The notes under the pieces were generated by a model. It saw only the letters and a list, made by a program, of their open reading frames with translations, made no database searches and was not told the origin of the DNA. DNA of 64,000 bases from Parasteatoda lunata (taxonomy: Eukaryota; Arthropoda; Arachnida; Araneae; Theridiidae), in the NCBI GenBank assembly GCA_949128135.1, contig OX421972.1:60113802-60177801 (forward strand), in the 5' to 3' direction. Made by a program: the position numbers and the translations under genes. Positions 15,001 to 30,000 of the stretch are shown here, piece after piece. Position 1 is the first letter of the stretch. Every line of letters starts with the position of its first letter.

Positions 15001-18000
15001 TGGTATCATTTTTCAAAAATCACTTCTGTATATGTGGAGTTCTACAAAAATAATTTACATGTTCTACATTGATTGGAATCCTTAGAAAGCACATGGATTT
15101 GGTATCATTTTTCAAAAATCACTTCTGTATATGTGGAGTTCTACAAAAATAATTTACATGTTCTACATTGATTGGAATCCTTAGAAAGCACATGGATTTG
15201 GTATCATTTTTCAAAAATCACTTCTGTATATGTGGAGTTCTACAAAAATAATTTACATGTTCTACATTGATTGGAATCCTTAGAAAGCACATGGATTTGG
15301 TATCATTTTTCAAAAATCACTTCTGTATATGTGGAGTTCTACAAAAATAATTTACATGTTCTACATTGATTGGAATCCTTAGAAAGCACATGGATATGGT
15401 ATCATTTTTCAAAAATCACTTCTGTATATGTGGAGTTCTACAAAAATAATTTACATGTTCTACATTGATTGGAATCCTTAGAAAGCACATGGATTTGGTA
15501 TCATTTTTCAAAAATCACTTCTGTATATGTGGAGTTCTACAAAAATAATTTACATGTTCTACATTGATTGGAATCCTTAGAAAGCACATGGATTTGGTAT
15601 CATTTTTCAAAAATCACTTCTGTAGATGTGGAGTTCTACAAAAATAATTTACATGTTCTACATTGATTGGAATCCTTAGAAAGCACATGGATATGGTATC
15701 ATTTTTCAAAAATCACTTCTGTATATGTGGAGTTCTACAAAAATAATTTACATGTTCTACATTGATTGGAATCCTTAGAAAGCACATGGATTTGGTATCA
15801 TTTTTCAAAAATCACTTCTGTATATGTGGAGTTCTACAAAAATAATTTACATGTTCTACATTGATTGGAATCCTTAGAAAGCACATGGATTTGGTATCAT
15901 TTTTCAAAAATCACTTCTGTATATGTGGAGTTCTACAAAAATAATTTACATGTTCTACATTGATTGGAATCCTTAGAAAGCACATGGATTTGGTATCATT
16001 TTTCAAAAATCACTTCTGTATATGTGGAGTTCTACAAAAATAATTTACATGTTCTACATTGATTGGAATCCTTAGAAAGCACATGGATTTGGTATCATTT
16101 TTCAAAAATCACTTCTGCATATGTGGAGTTCTACAAAAATAATTTACATGTTCTACATTGATTGGAATCCTTAGAAAGCACATGGATTTGGAATCATTTT
16201 TCAAAAATCACTTCTGTATATGTGGAGTTCTACAAAAATAATTTACATGTTCTGCATTGATTGGAATCCTTAGAAAGCACATGGATTTGGTATCATTTTT
16301 CAAAAATCACTTCTGTATATGTGGAGTTCTACAAAAATAATTTACATGTTCTACATTGATTGGAATCCTTAGAAAGCACATGGATTTGGTATCATTTTTC
16401 AAAAATCACTTCTGTATATGTGGAGTTCTACAAAAATAATTTACATGTTCTACATTGATTGGAATCCTTAGAAAGCACATGGATTTGGTATCATTTTTCA
16501 AAAATCACTTCTGTATATGTGGAGTTCTACAAAAATAATTTACATGTTCTACATTGATTGGAATCCTTAGAAAGCACATGGATTTGGTATCATTTTTCAA
16601 AAATCACTTCTGTATATGTGGAGTTCTACAAAAATAATTTACATGTTCTACATTGATTGGAATCCTTAGAAAGCACATGGATTTGGTATCATTTTTCAAA
16701 AATCACTTCTGTATATGTGGAGTTCTACAAAAATAATTTACATGTTCTACATTGATTGGAATCCTTAGAAAGCACATGGATTTGGTATCATTTTTCAAAA
16801 ATCACTTCTGTATATGTGGAGTTCTACAAAAATAATTTACATGTTCTACATTGATTGGAATCCTTAGAAAGCACATGGATTTGGTATCATTTTTCAAAAA
16901 TCACTTCTGTATATGTGGAGTTCTACAAAAATAATTTACATGTTCTACATTGATTGGAATCCTTAGAAAGCACATGGATTTGGTATCATTTTTCAAAAAT
17001 CATTTCTGTATATGCGGAGTTCTACAAAATAATTACATAATAAAAATCACTTCTGTATATGTGGAGTTCTACAAAAATAATTTACATGTTCTACATCGAT
17101 TGGAATCCTTAGAAAGCTTAAACGGTCACGAATGTTTTAATGGGGGTAGAAATTTTTTTTTTTAATATTGTGTTTTTAGAAGCTAGAAAGCGAAGGTCCA
17201 CTAATGTGGACTGAGGTAATGAAAAGATTATAGAAAGATACTGCAGGATTGAAGAGGACTCTCAATGCACATGATTACAAGAGGGTTAACACATTTTAGT
17301 ATAAATACAAGTAAATTGAGACAGTACATTTTATAAAACAAAGATCTTTGCAATAAAATGTTAAAACTTTTAATTTTTAAAACTTAAAGAGATAGAAAAA
17401 AATACTTACCGGATTTACATCTAAATCTATTTTCTCCGCAGCTAGTTTGATTTTTATTGATAGGTGTGACTTCAGTAGTAGAAGAGGAATTTCTTTCATT
17501 AGTTTTATCTCCTGGAGGAAGTAGAAAATGAATTTCAATGGCAAAAAAATGAATTATTCAATCAATCATATAATTACTATAATACCTCACATAAAATAGA
17601 AAACTGTGCAACACTTGAGGTCTAAAAATTAAATTACATAGGAATATGAGTATTTTGGAAGCAAAATATATATTATATATTTTTAGGATCAAAAACATAA
17701 ATTTATCTATACTTTTCTTCAACATGAATGCAATTTTTGCTTCTAAATCCTACAAAGTTAGATCAAACATTTTTGAAAAGAAACATTTATTCAACAAGTT
17801 TTCTAGTACATTAGTCATAATCTTTTCTACATTTAACTTCCTAAGCATTATTTATGCAGCAGTTTGTAGGTTTTCCTTAGAACTACTAAATATTTGTATG
17901 CTAAATTTAGAAAAATAAACCAGAAACATATAGAGCATAGAATAATTGGCAAATGGTAAAGTACATAAATGTTAGCATCAAACAATATTTTAATTATTTT

Positions 18001-21000
18001 AAATCAACATCAGTTTTTTGATGGAGCAAATTTGTTGGAGCAAGATGCACAAAATAAGCTTTACTAAAAAAAAATAACTAAATAATAAAAAATATTAAAA
18101 AAAACAGCCAAAGAATTCGAACAAAATTGGTTGAATAAGTTACTGAGAAATCAAATTTCGAAAAAGTCAGATATTTCAAATTAAATTTCTCAAAAAACTA
18201 TGCAACAAATTTCATTCAAATTTTATATTTTACGACATAAAATTACATTTTTTAAAAATGACTCAAAAATTTGTACACCAAACAATCCAAAATTTTTCAA
18301 TTACTATTAAAAAAAAAATAATTATTAAAATTTTTTTTTTACGGAATTATTAATTAATTAGCATATTTGAGGTTACCCTCTCAAACCATTAAGATTGAAT
18401 CCTAAAACTCCAAGATTAGAGCAGAAATGATTCAGGGTGGACCATTATTTTTTTTTGCTCACATTACATTAGTATGCTCTCAAAACATGTTTGCATTTCA
18501 GTTTAAATGTTAAGTTAGCTTTATATTGCAAATGTAGCTGAATTATCAATTATCGAGTTCCAATTGTTCGGAAGTGTTTGTTAAAATGATAATAATAAAC
18601 AACTCTTTTGCCTTTCAAAGGAAATTATAAACCTACAAATAAAAAAAAAAACCGGGTTGTTTCGGGTGGGCGTACTCTGGTCGATTTTGTGAGAACAATG
18701 AGCTTTGCAAAAACACCACTGTTTTGAAAAATAGTATGCATGATTTTAAAACGAAAGAGAAATATGTTAAAATGCTCACCACACATATTCTCATCAGACA
18801 TGTCACCACAATCATTGACACCATCACATCGCCACCAGAAAGGAATGCACGTGCCAGAATTACATCTGAACATCCATGTTGAGCAGTGACCAGGTTCCCC
18901 AGTTGTAACAGTACTAGGAGTAGTGGAAGAGGGTTTGACAGTTGATGTAGCTAGATAAATAAAAATTTAAATTACAGTTTTTCATTTATCAATAAGAATT
19001 AATTTCGCATAAATGTTTGTTATCGCTGAGAAAAAGATAAGTATTTTTTTGTAACCCATAATTTAGCATTTACAAAAAATTATAAAAAAATTTTTGTACA
19101 ACAAATGATAAAACATAAACAATCTAATGAATTATTATATAATGAATACATAAGAAGACTAATCTATAAAGCCATTGTTCCTTAAATGATTTAAAAAGAC
19201 AACTACTTGTAAAAATGTACCAAATTATTTATTTTGTAAATACTATTTTGAAAAAGAGAAAATGAAACTTGATACAGTTGTCTTTTGACAAACCAGGATG
19301 CGGTTTGAAATGATTTTAAGATTATCACCTAAACAACAATTAGCTAATAAATATCTTTTTATAAATTTGCTTGTAGCATATTGTATTTTTTTTATATACA
19401 AAAGAATCGAAGGGGAAATGACTATTTTATTTATTAACATAAATAAAATGATGAAGACAACCTTTGACGATTTGATTTGTTTTTGTCACTGCACAAGAGT
19501 ATCATTAAAATGAGTTTTATTAGATAAGTAACCATTAACATAATACAAAAAGAAAACAAAAAATTTATTAATTTCAAAATAGACAAAACTTCTTAAAAAA
19601 AAAAAAAATGCGCTTAGAAGCAGCAGAAATTTCAAAAAAAGAATAAATGTAGCAATAAAGGATACGAAGGAAATAAAATTAAAAAGATGACCACCGAAGC
19701 CGACGTCTTCAGGGGGTACCGGCCCCGGTAGCCATAAAACGAAACCTATGGCCACCGGGGCCGGTACCCCCTGAAGACGTCGGCTTCGGTGGTCATCTTT
19801 TTAATTTTATTTCCTTCGTTTCCTTTATTGCTCCATTAACATAATGTGACTGTTAAATAGTTTTTACTTTATTTTGAACAAACTTTTAAAATATTGAGCA
19901 AGTATTGAACTTTAATTTTGCCTATTAAAGAACTATGATACACTTTTTATAAAAATAAAATCCCACTTGAATGAACTTGATTGAAAAATGCATCTTGCCC
20001 ACAATCCAATATCACACACAGTAAATTGCAAGTACATTGACAACAAACATGTGAAGAATGCACTAGAAATTTTTTGAAAGGTTTCAGGGATTCGTCACTT
20101 GAATGTTTTATGACTATTTTTCTTAAAAAGTTGAAAAAATTTAATATTTAGATACAGCACCAAACAAAATCTAATTTGTATCTAAATTTTAACTTGTTAT
20201 AAAGCAATATTAAAATTTTATTCAATCATATACATAGAAAACTTAATGGATAAAAGTCAAGATATTCATAAAATTTATTTATTAAAATAACTTAATTTAA
20301 GAAAGATTTCATCAAAAGGAGAAAAAGTATCATTAAAATAGCTTCTTTGCATTTTACAAATAAATTCGAAAATTTAGGATAAACTTACTACAATTAATCT
20401 CATCAGTATTGTCACCACAATCATCTTGGGTATCACACTGCCAAGACATAAAAATACACCGCCCATTACCACATTTAAACTGCCATGATTCACAGGTCAT
20501 ATTTCGACAGTTCTTTTCATCACTGCCATCATGGCAATCTGAATCGCCATCACACCTCCAAGACATTGGTAAGCATTGTTGACCACTTTGACATAAAAAT
20601 TCATTTTCACGACATGTCCTTTCAGGACCTAAGGAGAAAAAAAAACAACAACCTAATTATCATACTTAACAAAGCAATGATTAAAAATAAAGCAACAGCA
20701 TATAATAATAAAATTTCAAAAACTTAATAATATTTTCTGAGATGATATTTCTTAAGACTGTAACATATTGGAAAGAAAGCAATTAACTTACTTGTACAGT
20801 TGGATTCGTCTGAACCATCATGGCAATCATCATCAAAATCACATAAATATTCTCGTCTGATACATCGGCCATTTGCACACTGGAATTGACTTGCACTACA
20901 TTCAGGATACTCTAAAAATGAATTATTCTTTTAACAAAATACGCAACTTTTAAAATTTATTTGGTTAGTTCAAAAATAGGTTAATTAAGTTATTATTATC

Positions 21001-24000
21001 AGTTTTTATTTTATTTTAGATAATATCACAAAATATATATTTTTTATATTCATTAAACATTATGTTTATCTAGTTTTAGAAACATATGAAAAAAAAAACA
21101 TATTTCCAATTAATACTTGAGTAGGTAAGTTTAAACATAATTTGTTGTTTCATTTTAATATTGGAAAAAAAAATTGCCAAGCTCACATCAATCATAAAAT
21201 ACAATATTTGGGTTCTACTAAAATAACAAAAAAAAAAAAAACAAAAAAAAAAAAATCTGACAATTCATTGCATTTATTTCAAATTGTCAAGCTAAAACAG
21301 AGTGCACAGCCAAATAGTTGAACAAAAAATAAGCACCTTTTAAGCACTCAAAAACTTTAAAAAATATCATAATTAGGTAGGGTTGGAAAGTTTTGATAAT
21401 TGACGCTTTTATCTTGTTTGAACCGTCATGTCAAAAAAAAAAACTTTTGACAATTGTCAAAAATCATGAAATTTTGAATCATGTAAAACGAATGGCGTTT
21501 TCATATGCTACAGACTGACATTACGCCGAAATAGTTGAATTAATAATCTCAGTTTGAAAAAGGGAAAATTAAGCACTTTTTAAAAACACCCAATGAAAAA
21601 AGCACCTTTAACCATTTCGCGATGATTTTTTTTTTTACAACAGAAAAATTTTGGTAGCATAAACTATGAGTAGGGCAGCATTATGTAGGGTAGTGCCATC
21701 TATGTTCTGTGAATGAAAATACCTGCAATAATATTGGCAGGAAAGTCTTACATTAGATAGAGAAGCATTTCTGTCCCAAAAGTTTTTTTTGAAATTTGCT
21801 TGAGATGTATGTGTCCCATTAGGTGCAAAAGGGTTAAGGGCTTTTAAAAAACGAAAATTGAAAATAAGCACCTTTTAAAAATGCTACGCACCCTGTAAAC
21901 ATAAGAAGGCACCATCTACTTTTTTTAAACGGATGTACAATGCACCAAAAAGAGAAAAGAATCATCCTTAATAACTTCAAATCTAATGATCGAAGTTTCA
22001 TTTACTTGGACTCAATCTTAATGTTGCTAGAAGTGGTGACCTATTTATTAGTGCAGACGATATTTTATGTTATGAAATTTGATACAAAGATATACTTTTT
22101 CTGAATTAAACATCATACTTTCGCACCCCCAGGCAGATTTGGATTCACCATCAAAGTAACCGTAATCTGGGAAACGTGTCTTAATATTTTAATCAGGAGA
22201 GCGGTCCGCAGTTTGAACCCCTTAATGCTAATTTTTCTTTTTGCATATTTCGCTAATTTTTTTCATCAAGATGCGAAAATAAATTTTATTAATTATTTAT
22301 TATTATTATATTTAATAACAGTTGAAAAAAATTTGAATAGTAAGGTACAAAATTTTTTACACTTTAAAAAAAGTAATTTTATATGGCAAAGTATAAAATT
22401 TTAGTGAAATTTGTTGAATACTTCCTGAGAAATTTAATTTTAAAAATGCACTTTTTTAAAATCTAATTTCTTAGTAACTATTCGACCAAAAGGGCTATAA
22501 CAGGAAACCATGAAAGGAATATTTTTAGACATTATGAAAAGATTAATGATACTTAAATATCCTAGTACTTACTGCAATTGAGCTCATCTGACATATCTCC
22601 ACAATCATCATCAAAGTCACAAACAAAGGTAGAATGAATGCAACGATCATTTTTACATCTAAATTTTCCACCATCACAAGTTGAATCTGTATGATGATTG
22701 TTTTTTTTTACATTAATATTCTTTAATGAAATAAAATAATATATTATGTTTACAGCAAAGAGGCATATTTACCACATTGTTTTCCTTCATCGCTATAGTC
22801 CCCACAATCATTTGAACCATCACACACTTTTGATTTTGGAATACACTTGCTGTTTGAACACTTAAATTCATCTGTTTTACAGTGGACAGAAGCTACAAAA
22901 TAGACACAAAGCTTTCATTAAGATCTGTAAAATTAGTTTATTTAAAAAAAGGTGCCTCATTTGAGCACTTAATGATTCCCTTGGCTAAATGAAAGAAAAT
23001 GCTTAAAAACTTGATGACTTGTATAATGGACTTGGAAATAAATATATTTAAAATTCTAAAAATTTTTAATTGAAAAAATTATGTACTTAATGCAAACATT
23101 TTTAGGACAAAAAAGAAGGATAAAAAGAACATATTTACTTATTTAAAATATCTGAAAATTTTGGTTTGAGCACACTCTTTTCTTCTCAATGCAAACAATA
23201 AATTTACGACACTTATAACAAATTGCTGTTCATTATCTGTAAGTTCGTATGAATGCAGAAAGCTCCTTATTGTTTCAAAGGCTTCAAGGCTTTCTGCAAG
23301 TGTTTTTACTGGTTTTTCAGTCAAGTTCACTTTCTCCAACTTTATTAGCCACTTATTCAGCTTCTGCAACTATTTCTTGAACTGACAACAGAACACGGTT
23401 CAACATTTTTATGCAACTGATGCATAAACATCAAACATGATATTCGAGGTCTTTTCCCAAATTGCAACAAATCCTCATTTTCTTTTTCCTCATTAGCATT
23501 AGGAGTAACTGTTTTTTTTTCTCTCAAAATAAATTAACTGCAATATTTTTGGGAAATATCAGTAGAATTGCTGAACGAGAAGCAGGAATCTGTTAGTTTC
23601 AAATACTATCTAAACGGACATTTTTAACAGTAAAAAAAAATATTGTTTGTAAAGGCAGCATTCAAACAAAATGATATATACAGGAAAAATGAAGATGTGG
23701 GAACAATGGATCAAGGTACAACAGTATTAACAAAAAACTAAAATAGTTGAAATTTTTTTTTATGAAAAGACATCATAAAATAAATGTCAAAAATAATTAT
23801 TACTATGAAAGATTAATATGTAATAGCTTTAATTGTTAAAAAATAAAATAATTTAATATAATATTGTACATTATTTAAAAGAAGTATAACTAAATGCTAA
23901 CATAAAAGAAAACTTTAACATGCTCTATACTTACAATTACTGTCTCAGTTTTTTTTATTTATTATTTTGTTTAAAAATAAAATAACTTAATATAGTATAT

Positions 24001-27000
24001 ATTATAGAGCATTTAAGAACTAAATGCAAAAATAAAATAAAACTTTTAACAGGATTTATACTTACAGTCACTTTCACTGCATGTACCATTGGCTAGAAGA
24101 GCACTACCATTTGAACAGGAACAAATCTCAGACCCATTGTTCAATTTAGTTTTGATTGCCCATTCTGGACATAAACAAACATGAGAGCCATCAGGATAGG
24201 CAACACAAAAATGACTACAATTACCATTAAATGGACTGCTACAAGGCCCTGAGCCTATAAGAAAACAAATACATTAACATAAAAATGTAAATTTCAAGAT
24301 AATTACTAAAATTATTAAAATTACTAAGATACTTATGATCATCTGATTTTTATTGCACACCTTTTTGTAGGGATGGGGCGAATATCTTCATATCCATGGC
24401 TCTATGAGTTGTTCTAGACAGTGTATTTATTCCAGAGCCATCATGTTTACTGGCCATTACAATTGCTTCTTTGGTCCAATCATCAAAATAAATCCAATCC
24501 TATGTGAAAAATAAATAAATATTTAAGCACATTTTTTGAATTTTATTAACTTAACATGAAATAATAAAAAATAATTTTAATAAATGTTAATTATTTATCC
24601 AGCACTTTTTTAAATATCAAATTTGTTGAGATTGCAATTTACAACATATGTAAAAGACAACATGAATGTCATTTATATAAGTCTGTTATTGCTACTTGAG
24701 AATCTTGTTAAGCAAAAGGGCAGATGTTGAAATGGTAAAAACTACTATCGCAAGATATACAAAACAAAGTAAAGATACAATAATCTAAGGATGGATTTGT
24801 ATCATTATCAACTATTTGGTACCAACTTTACTACTTTTATGTACTAGTATCATCACTTTCTAATTACACTAGTGCAAAAAACAGGTCAATTCGAGTAAGG
24901 ACTAATCCCAATTAATTTTTATTATTAGATCAAATTAAATATTTCTTTTTCTGCAAAGTAGAAATAGAATACTTCAAAGATGAATAAATTAAAGTTTCTA
25001 AGGTGCATTTTTTATGCAATTAGTGCATGAATATTAAAAAAAGCTATTTAAATTTGGGAAGTATAAAAAATGAGGCAGAGAAAAGTTTGTCACTATGGTG
25101 GAACTATTTTAAATAATTGAAATAAGTAGGTAGTGTTTTCATCTACAGTATAACATATATGTAATGCTTTAACTGCATTACTATAGATTTTTTAATCCTG
25201 TCGAATATATTCAGTAATAACGAGAAACAATAAAATGCATTTCATTTTAGTTTGGGGCTGCAAGGTTGCCACAGGAAAAAAATAAACGAAATATTTGTTT
25301 TTAGTAGCCAAAAGCATGAAAATAGTTGCCGAAAACTATGAAAATAGTTGTCTAAATAAGAACAAAAATTCATCAAAAATATGACTAACATTTTTTTAAT
25401 GACTTAATTGTCATATACCATGATCAATTTAGTCAAGCTGGTGGCAAATATGATAATTTTTATATAAACGTTAATGTTCTAGCACAATTTTCCTTTTTAT
25501 CAATAATTAATTAAGGAAATATATATATATTGTGAAAAGTGATTACTCAAATTCGAAATTCACGCATCTAATATCGTATAAACTTTTGTTTATTATTTTT
25601 AAACCACGCAGAATTTTGAAGCAATACCATTGAAAAGACAACCAAGAAACGGAATAGACTTACAAAGGAATCTGCAGATTGAACGAATTGAAAAGTGAAG
25701 ACTCAAATTTGCAATTCAAAAGTTTCAAATTTTTTTATTTCTTAAGAAAAAAAAGTTCAGTGTGTTCAAAAGTTATCGTGGGTCGCAGATTTTGAAACCA
25801 ATTCATGCTAACAAAAACATAGCTAGGAGAACAGAAAAGTCACCCAATAGTCTCTTCTTCCTGAAAAAAGTTGCCATAGTCTCCTCATGCCAAAAATAGT
25901 TGCAAATAGTAGCATTTTATTTGCCTGTGGCAACCTTGGTGCTGGAGTCCCATAATTGATTGGTATTACATCTTTCTAGAATGTTCAAAGATTAAAAGAG
26001 AACCTTAACAACAAATAAATCTCTTCAAAATATCAGGGTTGGAGTGGATGGAATGCTTAGAAGAGATTAACAACATTTCATTCCATGACATCACAGTAAG
26101 TCAAGAGTTAATTATATTTAATAACTTATATTCAGAAATTATAACTTATATTCAGTTAATTATATTCAGAAATGTTAACTATATTTATAATTAACATTTC
26201 TGAGAAAAAACTTTTAAATGACCACAGATCAAAATTAAAAAATATATTTTTAGAGATTACCCATTTTCAGATAATGTCAAATATTTTATTTTATTTGATG
26301 CTTAATTATTTCATTATATATGTATAAACATGCCACAGGGTTTGGCAAAATAATGGAAATACTTCTATACTAACACATTTTTTTATTTTTCTCAAAAAAT
26401 ACTAAAAAGAATCATTTTATAAATTTAGAAATGTTTAGATCATGCGATTTCTCATACAAATCAATGAAATTTAGAGCTTTTAGAGGTTTGAGGGATCTAG
26501 AATAAATTACAAATGGAAAATAGTAATTTAGGAACACCTTATGCCAAAGAATGTAACAATAAATTTGTAGCTTGTAAAAATTAATTTTGGTTATTATATG
26601 TGATAATTGTACTAAATTTCTTAAAAATAGCTTAAATATTTTTAAAGATAGGGATATTTTTATAAAAAAACTAATTTCTTAATCTTAATTTTTTGAAGCA
26701 ATTTAAAATTAATTACAAAATTTTTGCTTTAAAAGTTGAAAAAAACTTGTTGAAAACTGTGCAATATATAAGTAATTAAAGTAGTTCTTTTATGCTGCAC
26801 ATGCGCAGAGAAAATTTCACATCGTTTTTTTGCCATACTTTTGTTGTATTTGGAAAATATTGAAAAAATACTGATTTTAATATCTTAAAAATTTCAAGCT
26901 ATTTTCTAAGTGGTTTTTATACTCGTTAAAAGAAAGCTGAAATAGAAGGTCTTTTCCACAAATTTCATTTTGTAGTATTAAACAAAATTTATTAAAAATG

Positions 27001-30000
27001 ACACAGGCATTGTTGAGGATCACTCCCATAAAAGTATCTTTTTTCCCACCTATTTTCTTTCCTAATACGATTATATTTTGATATTTATAAGATATCTTCA
27101 TAAAATGTCCCTAGTTCCACAATTTATGAGATTTTGCACGATTATTAGCTGGAATAACCAAAATAATTGTTATTATTGCTACACTACTATAATTTATTGC
27201 TACATATTTTGGCACAGGCTGTTCAAAAACATTATTTTCCGTTTGTAATTTATTGTCTGTCCATCGAAAGTCATAATGTTCAAACTTCATTGATTATGAG
27301 AAATCACATGATCTAAATACTTCTAAAGTTATAAAATGATTCTTTAAGTATTTCGTGATAAAAAATGTATTAGTATAGAAGTGTTACCATAATCATGAGG
27401 AAACTCTCACTTACTTTATATACTGCTACAGCAAAAGGGTGAGGTACTTGTTCCTTGTTTCTAATAACATATTTCATATTTTTACCATCTAATGAAGCAG
27501 AAGCAATGTAATCTAATTTTGCATCAGTCCAAAATATTAAATCATCAGCAAGATCAACAGCAACACCATTTGGCCAAGTGACTATGCTACTATCAAATAA
27601 CACAGTATAATGAGAACCATCTAAATATGAACGAGATATGGAGGGCCTACTTTCACTCCAATCTGCTAAAAATAAATATCTGAAAAGATATATAATTAAT
27701 AATTATTTATACACAAATTGTTAATTTTGTTATGGTAAAATACAAAAATTAAAAAAATATATGATTGTGTCATATTTTGGACAATTTCTTGCATAAAAAC
27801 TAACTAATAAATAAAGAAAAAGATTTTTTTCTTTTCAATGCAATTAACTGTTTAGGTTGAAAAAAATTTGTTTACATTGCTTATCTCTATACATAAGATG
27901 TCCTGAAACTCAAGCAAGAGATAATTTTGATTGTAAACATAGATTTTAAATAAAAAATGGTGAAATTTTTATTCAGTTATAAAATACACTATAGAGTTAT
28001 TCAAAGAAAAAGAATTTGAGGAAAATAGCCTCCAGTATTACTGGAAATGTGTTAAATAAAAATTTTTTTAAAAAATGGCTGTATTTTTGTAGATAGAGCG
28101 TACATTTTCCTCTGTTAAAATATGATTTTTTATGGTTTTTTTTCTAACGTAAGTATTTGACTCTAAAGGTCAAAGAAAAGGTTATAAGGGATTAAATAGC
28201 ATAATAAAGGAATGACTCAATAATGCTCAAAATTTTTTATAATCATGAAAATACCTTATTCTTATAAGTAGTGTTTATATTTTAACCCCTTCTGGTAAAA
28301 TGATGAGAAAAGCTTGTTTTTAGTACAGTTAAGTTTTACAACAATTATATCCATATCATTAATACAATCTTAGTTCACAATATGCAATAATTACAAAAAG
28401 AAAAAGTTTCTTTTAAATAAAATTTAAATGGTTATTTCATGTACGATTTTTCATAACTAAATCTAACCAGAAGAGGTAAATAAACTGAGCTAATAGCTGC
28501 TCTACGATGGTATAATTATACATTTACCCTTTAATAGGTTGGACAGCGATTCCTCTAGGTTTGTCCACATGGGTTCCATTGAGAATAGTTCTTCGCAGTT
28601 GTCTTGATGATGGATTAGCTTTTACAATTTCTACAGCTGATCTTTCTCTATCAGAAAAGTATATATTGTTGCTGATCCAATCTAAAGCTAATCCTTCAAC
28701 AGATTTCATATTGGATTCAGCAATAACTTCATTTGCTTGATCAGGATGAGAACAACGCCGCTGTAAACATTAAGAAATTTGAACTTAGCACTTTTGATAG
28801 TAATAACATAAAATAGCATACACAGTAGGTATACTATCAAAAGTAACCGAGTTAATAGATAGAAAAATGAGATTGCTCAAATTTATTATCTGCCAATTAA
28901 TATTTTTGGAGAAAAAAAAAACAACTTAAATTAATACATATAGCTAATCTTACACCTTATTATCACTTTGTTGGCCGGCAATTTTACGCAGAAAGAATGT
29001 CATCAGTTATTATTTTGCATGAAAGCAAAATGAAATATTCTAAATAAATTTTATTTATGCCAAATGAAATGAAATTTTTTAATATTGCATATTGCTGTTC
29101 TGGGTATCATAAATTGAAATAGATAATGCAAAGGCAAAAACGAGTTAGCCTGTGAACAGTCAACAACGTGTTAACATGGGCCAACGATGATTAAGTCTTC
29201 TAGATCAAAATCTTAAAAGCTATCAATGCTTATTTCTAGTTGTATATACTGTATTAGCGGTTACTAAATTACTGTATTAATTATGTATTAATGGTTATTA
29301 AATGGAAAAAAAAGGACTTTTGAAATTGAGTTTGTGACTTATATTTACATATTATGTTAAAAAAAATAAATAAATCTGTATCATAATAATAATATATACA
29401 TTTTACAAAATAAACTTGTAGAAAAAAGCCATAAGAAAAATTCAAAATATCAAAAATTTCAGTTATAAAATCACTTGTTAAGAGCAGTAGAGTTAAAAAA
29501 AAAAGTTTATTTATTTATTTTTTTGGTGGGGGAGGATACACACACAAAAAAAAAAAAAAAAATTCTAGTACCATATTAACGATAGTAGCTATTATCAAAA
29601 TTAAACACCAATAATGGATTGGCCAATTTTTGTAAGCCCTCCCATAAAGGAAAAGTGCTGTCATAAATGTGTTTGATTTAGCAGAATAAAATAAGCTCCA
29701 GAAAACATATAAGGAATAAAATGAAAAGATAACAATGCAAAAAATTTAGATATACTTACAAAGATTTTTTCTTCATTAGTATCTTGCCAGTAAATGCAAT
29801 GATTTCCATAATGATAATCAAGCGCAACAACATTGTGTACACTTTCTAAAGGAACCTCCATCAGGTGAGGTGTCACAGAATTAATATCCAACCTACTAAT
29901 CTTTTGCAATTCAGCAACTAGTAAAAACTCTGCATTATCTACAAATATAAATAAAAAATTTCATATGTAAGTTAGTCTATATATTGAAATATGGCTAATT

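Larger units (their letters stand above)
24500..27414. other. SORL1 intron 18
   Basis: Holds two inverted-repeat elements (25261-25938 and 26341-27395). The stretches 24500-25260 and 25939-26340 show no recognised feature. Confidence 0.6.

Noticed and set aside
6573..17117. CRISPR-like regular array
   Set aside because: The period is continuous with no unique spacers between repeats, and the context is a eukaryotic intron.
19486..19755. 89-codon open frame on the minus strand ending in the hairpin
   Set aside because: Low-complexity Phe/Leu-rich translation created by AT-rich intron sequence and one hairpin arm.
21430..21470. ttttgacaattgtcaaaa palindrome as an operator or element end
   Set aside because: An isolated 18-bp palindrome in AT-rich DNA with no matching partner or flanking duplication.
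26877..27101. 74-codon minus-strand open frame inside the 26341-27395 element
   Set aside because: No transposase motif; composition is that of random AT-rich DNA.
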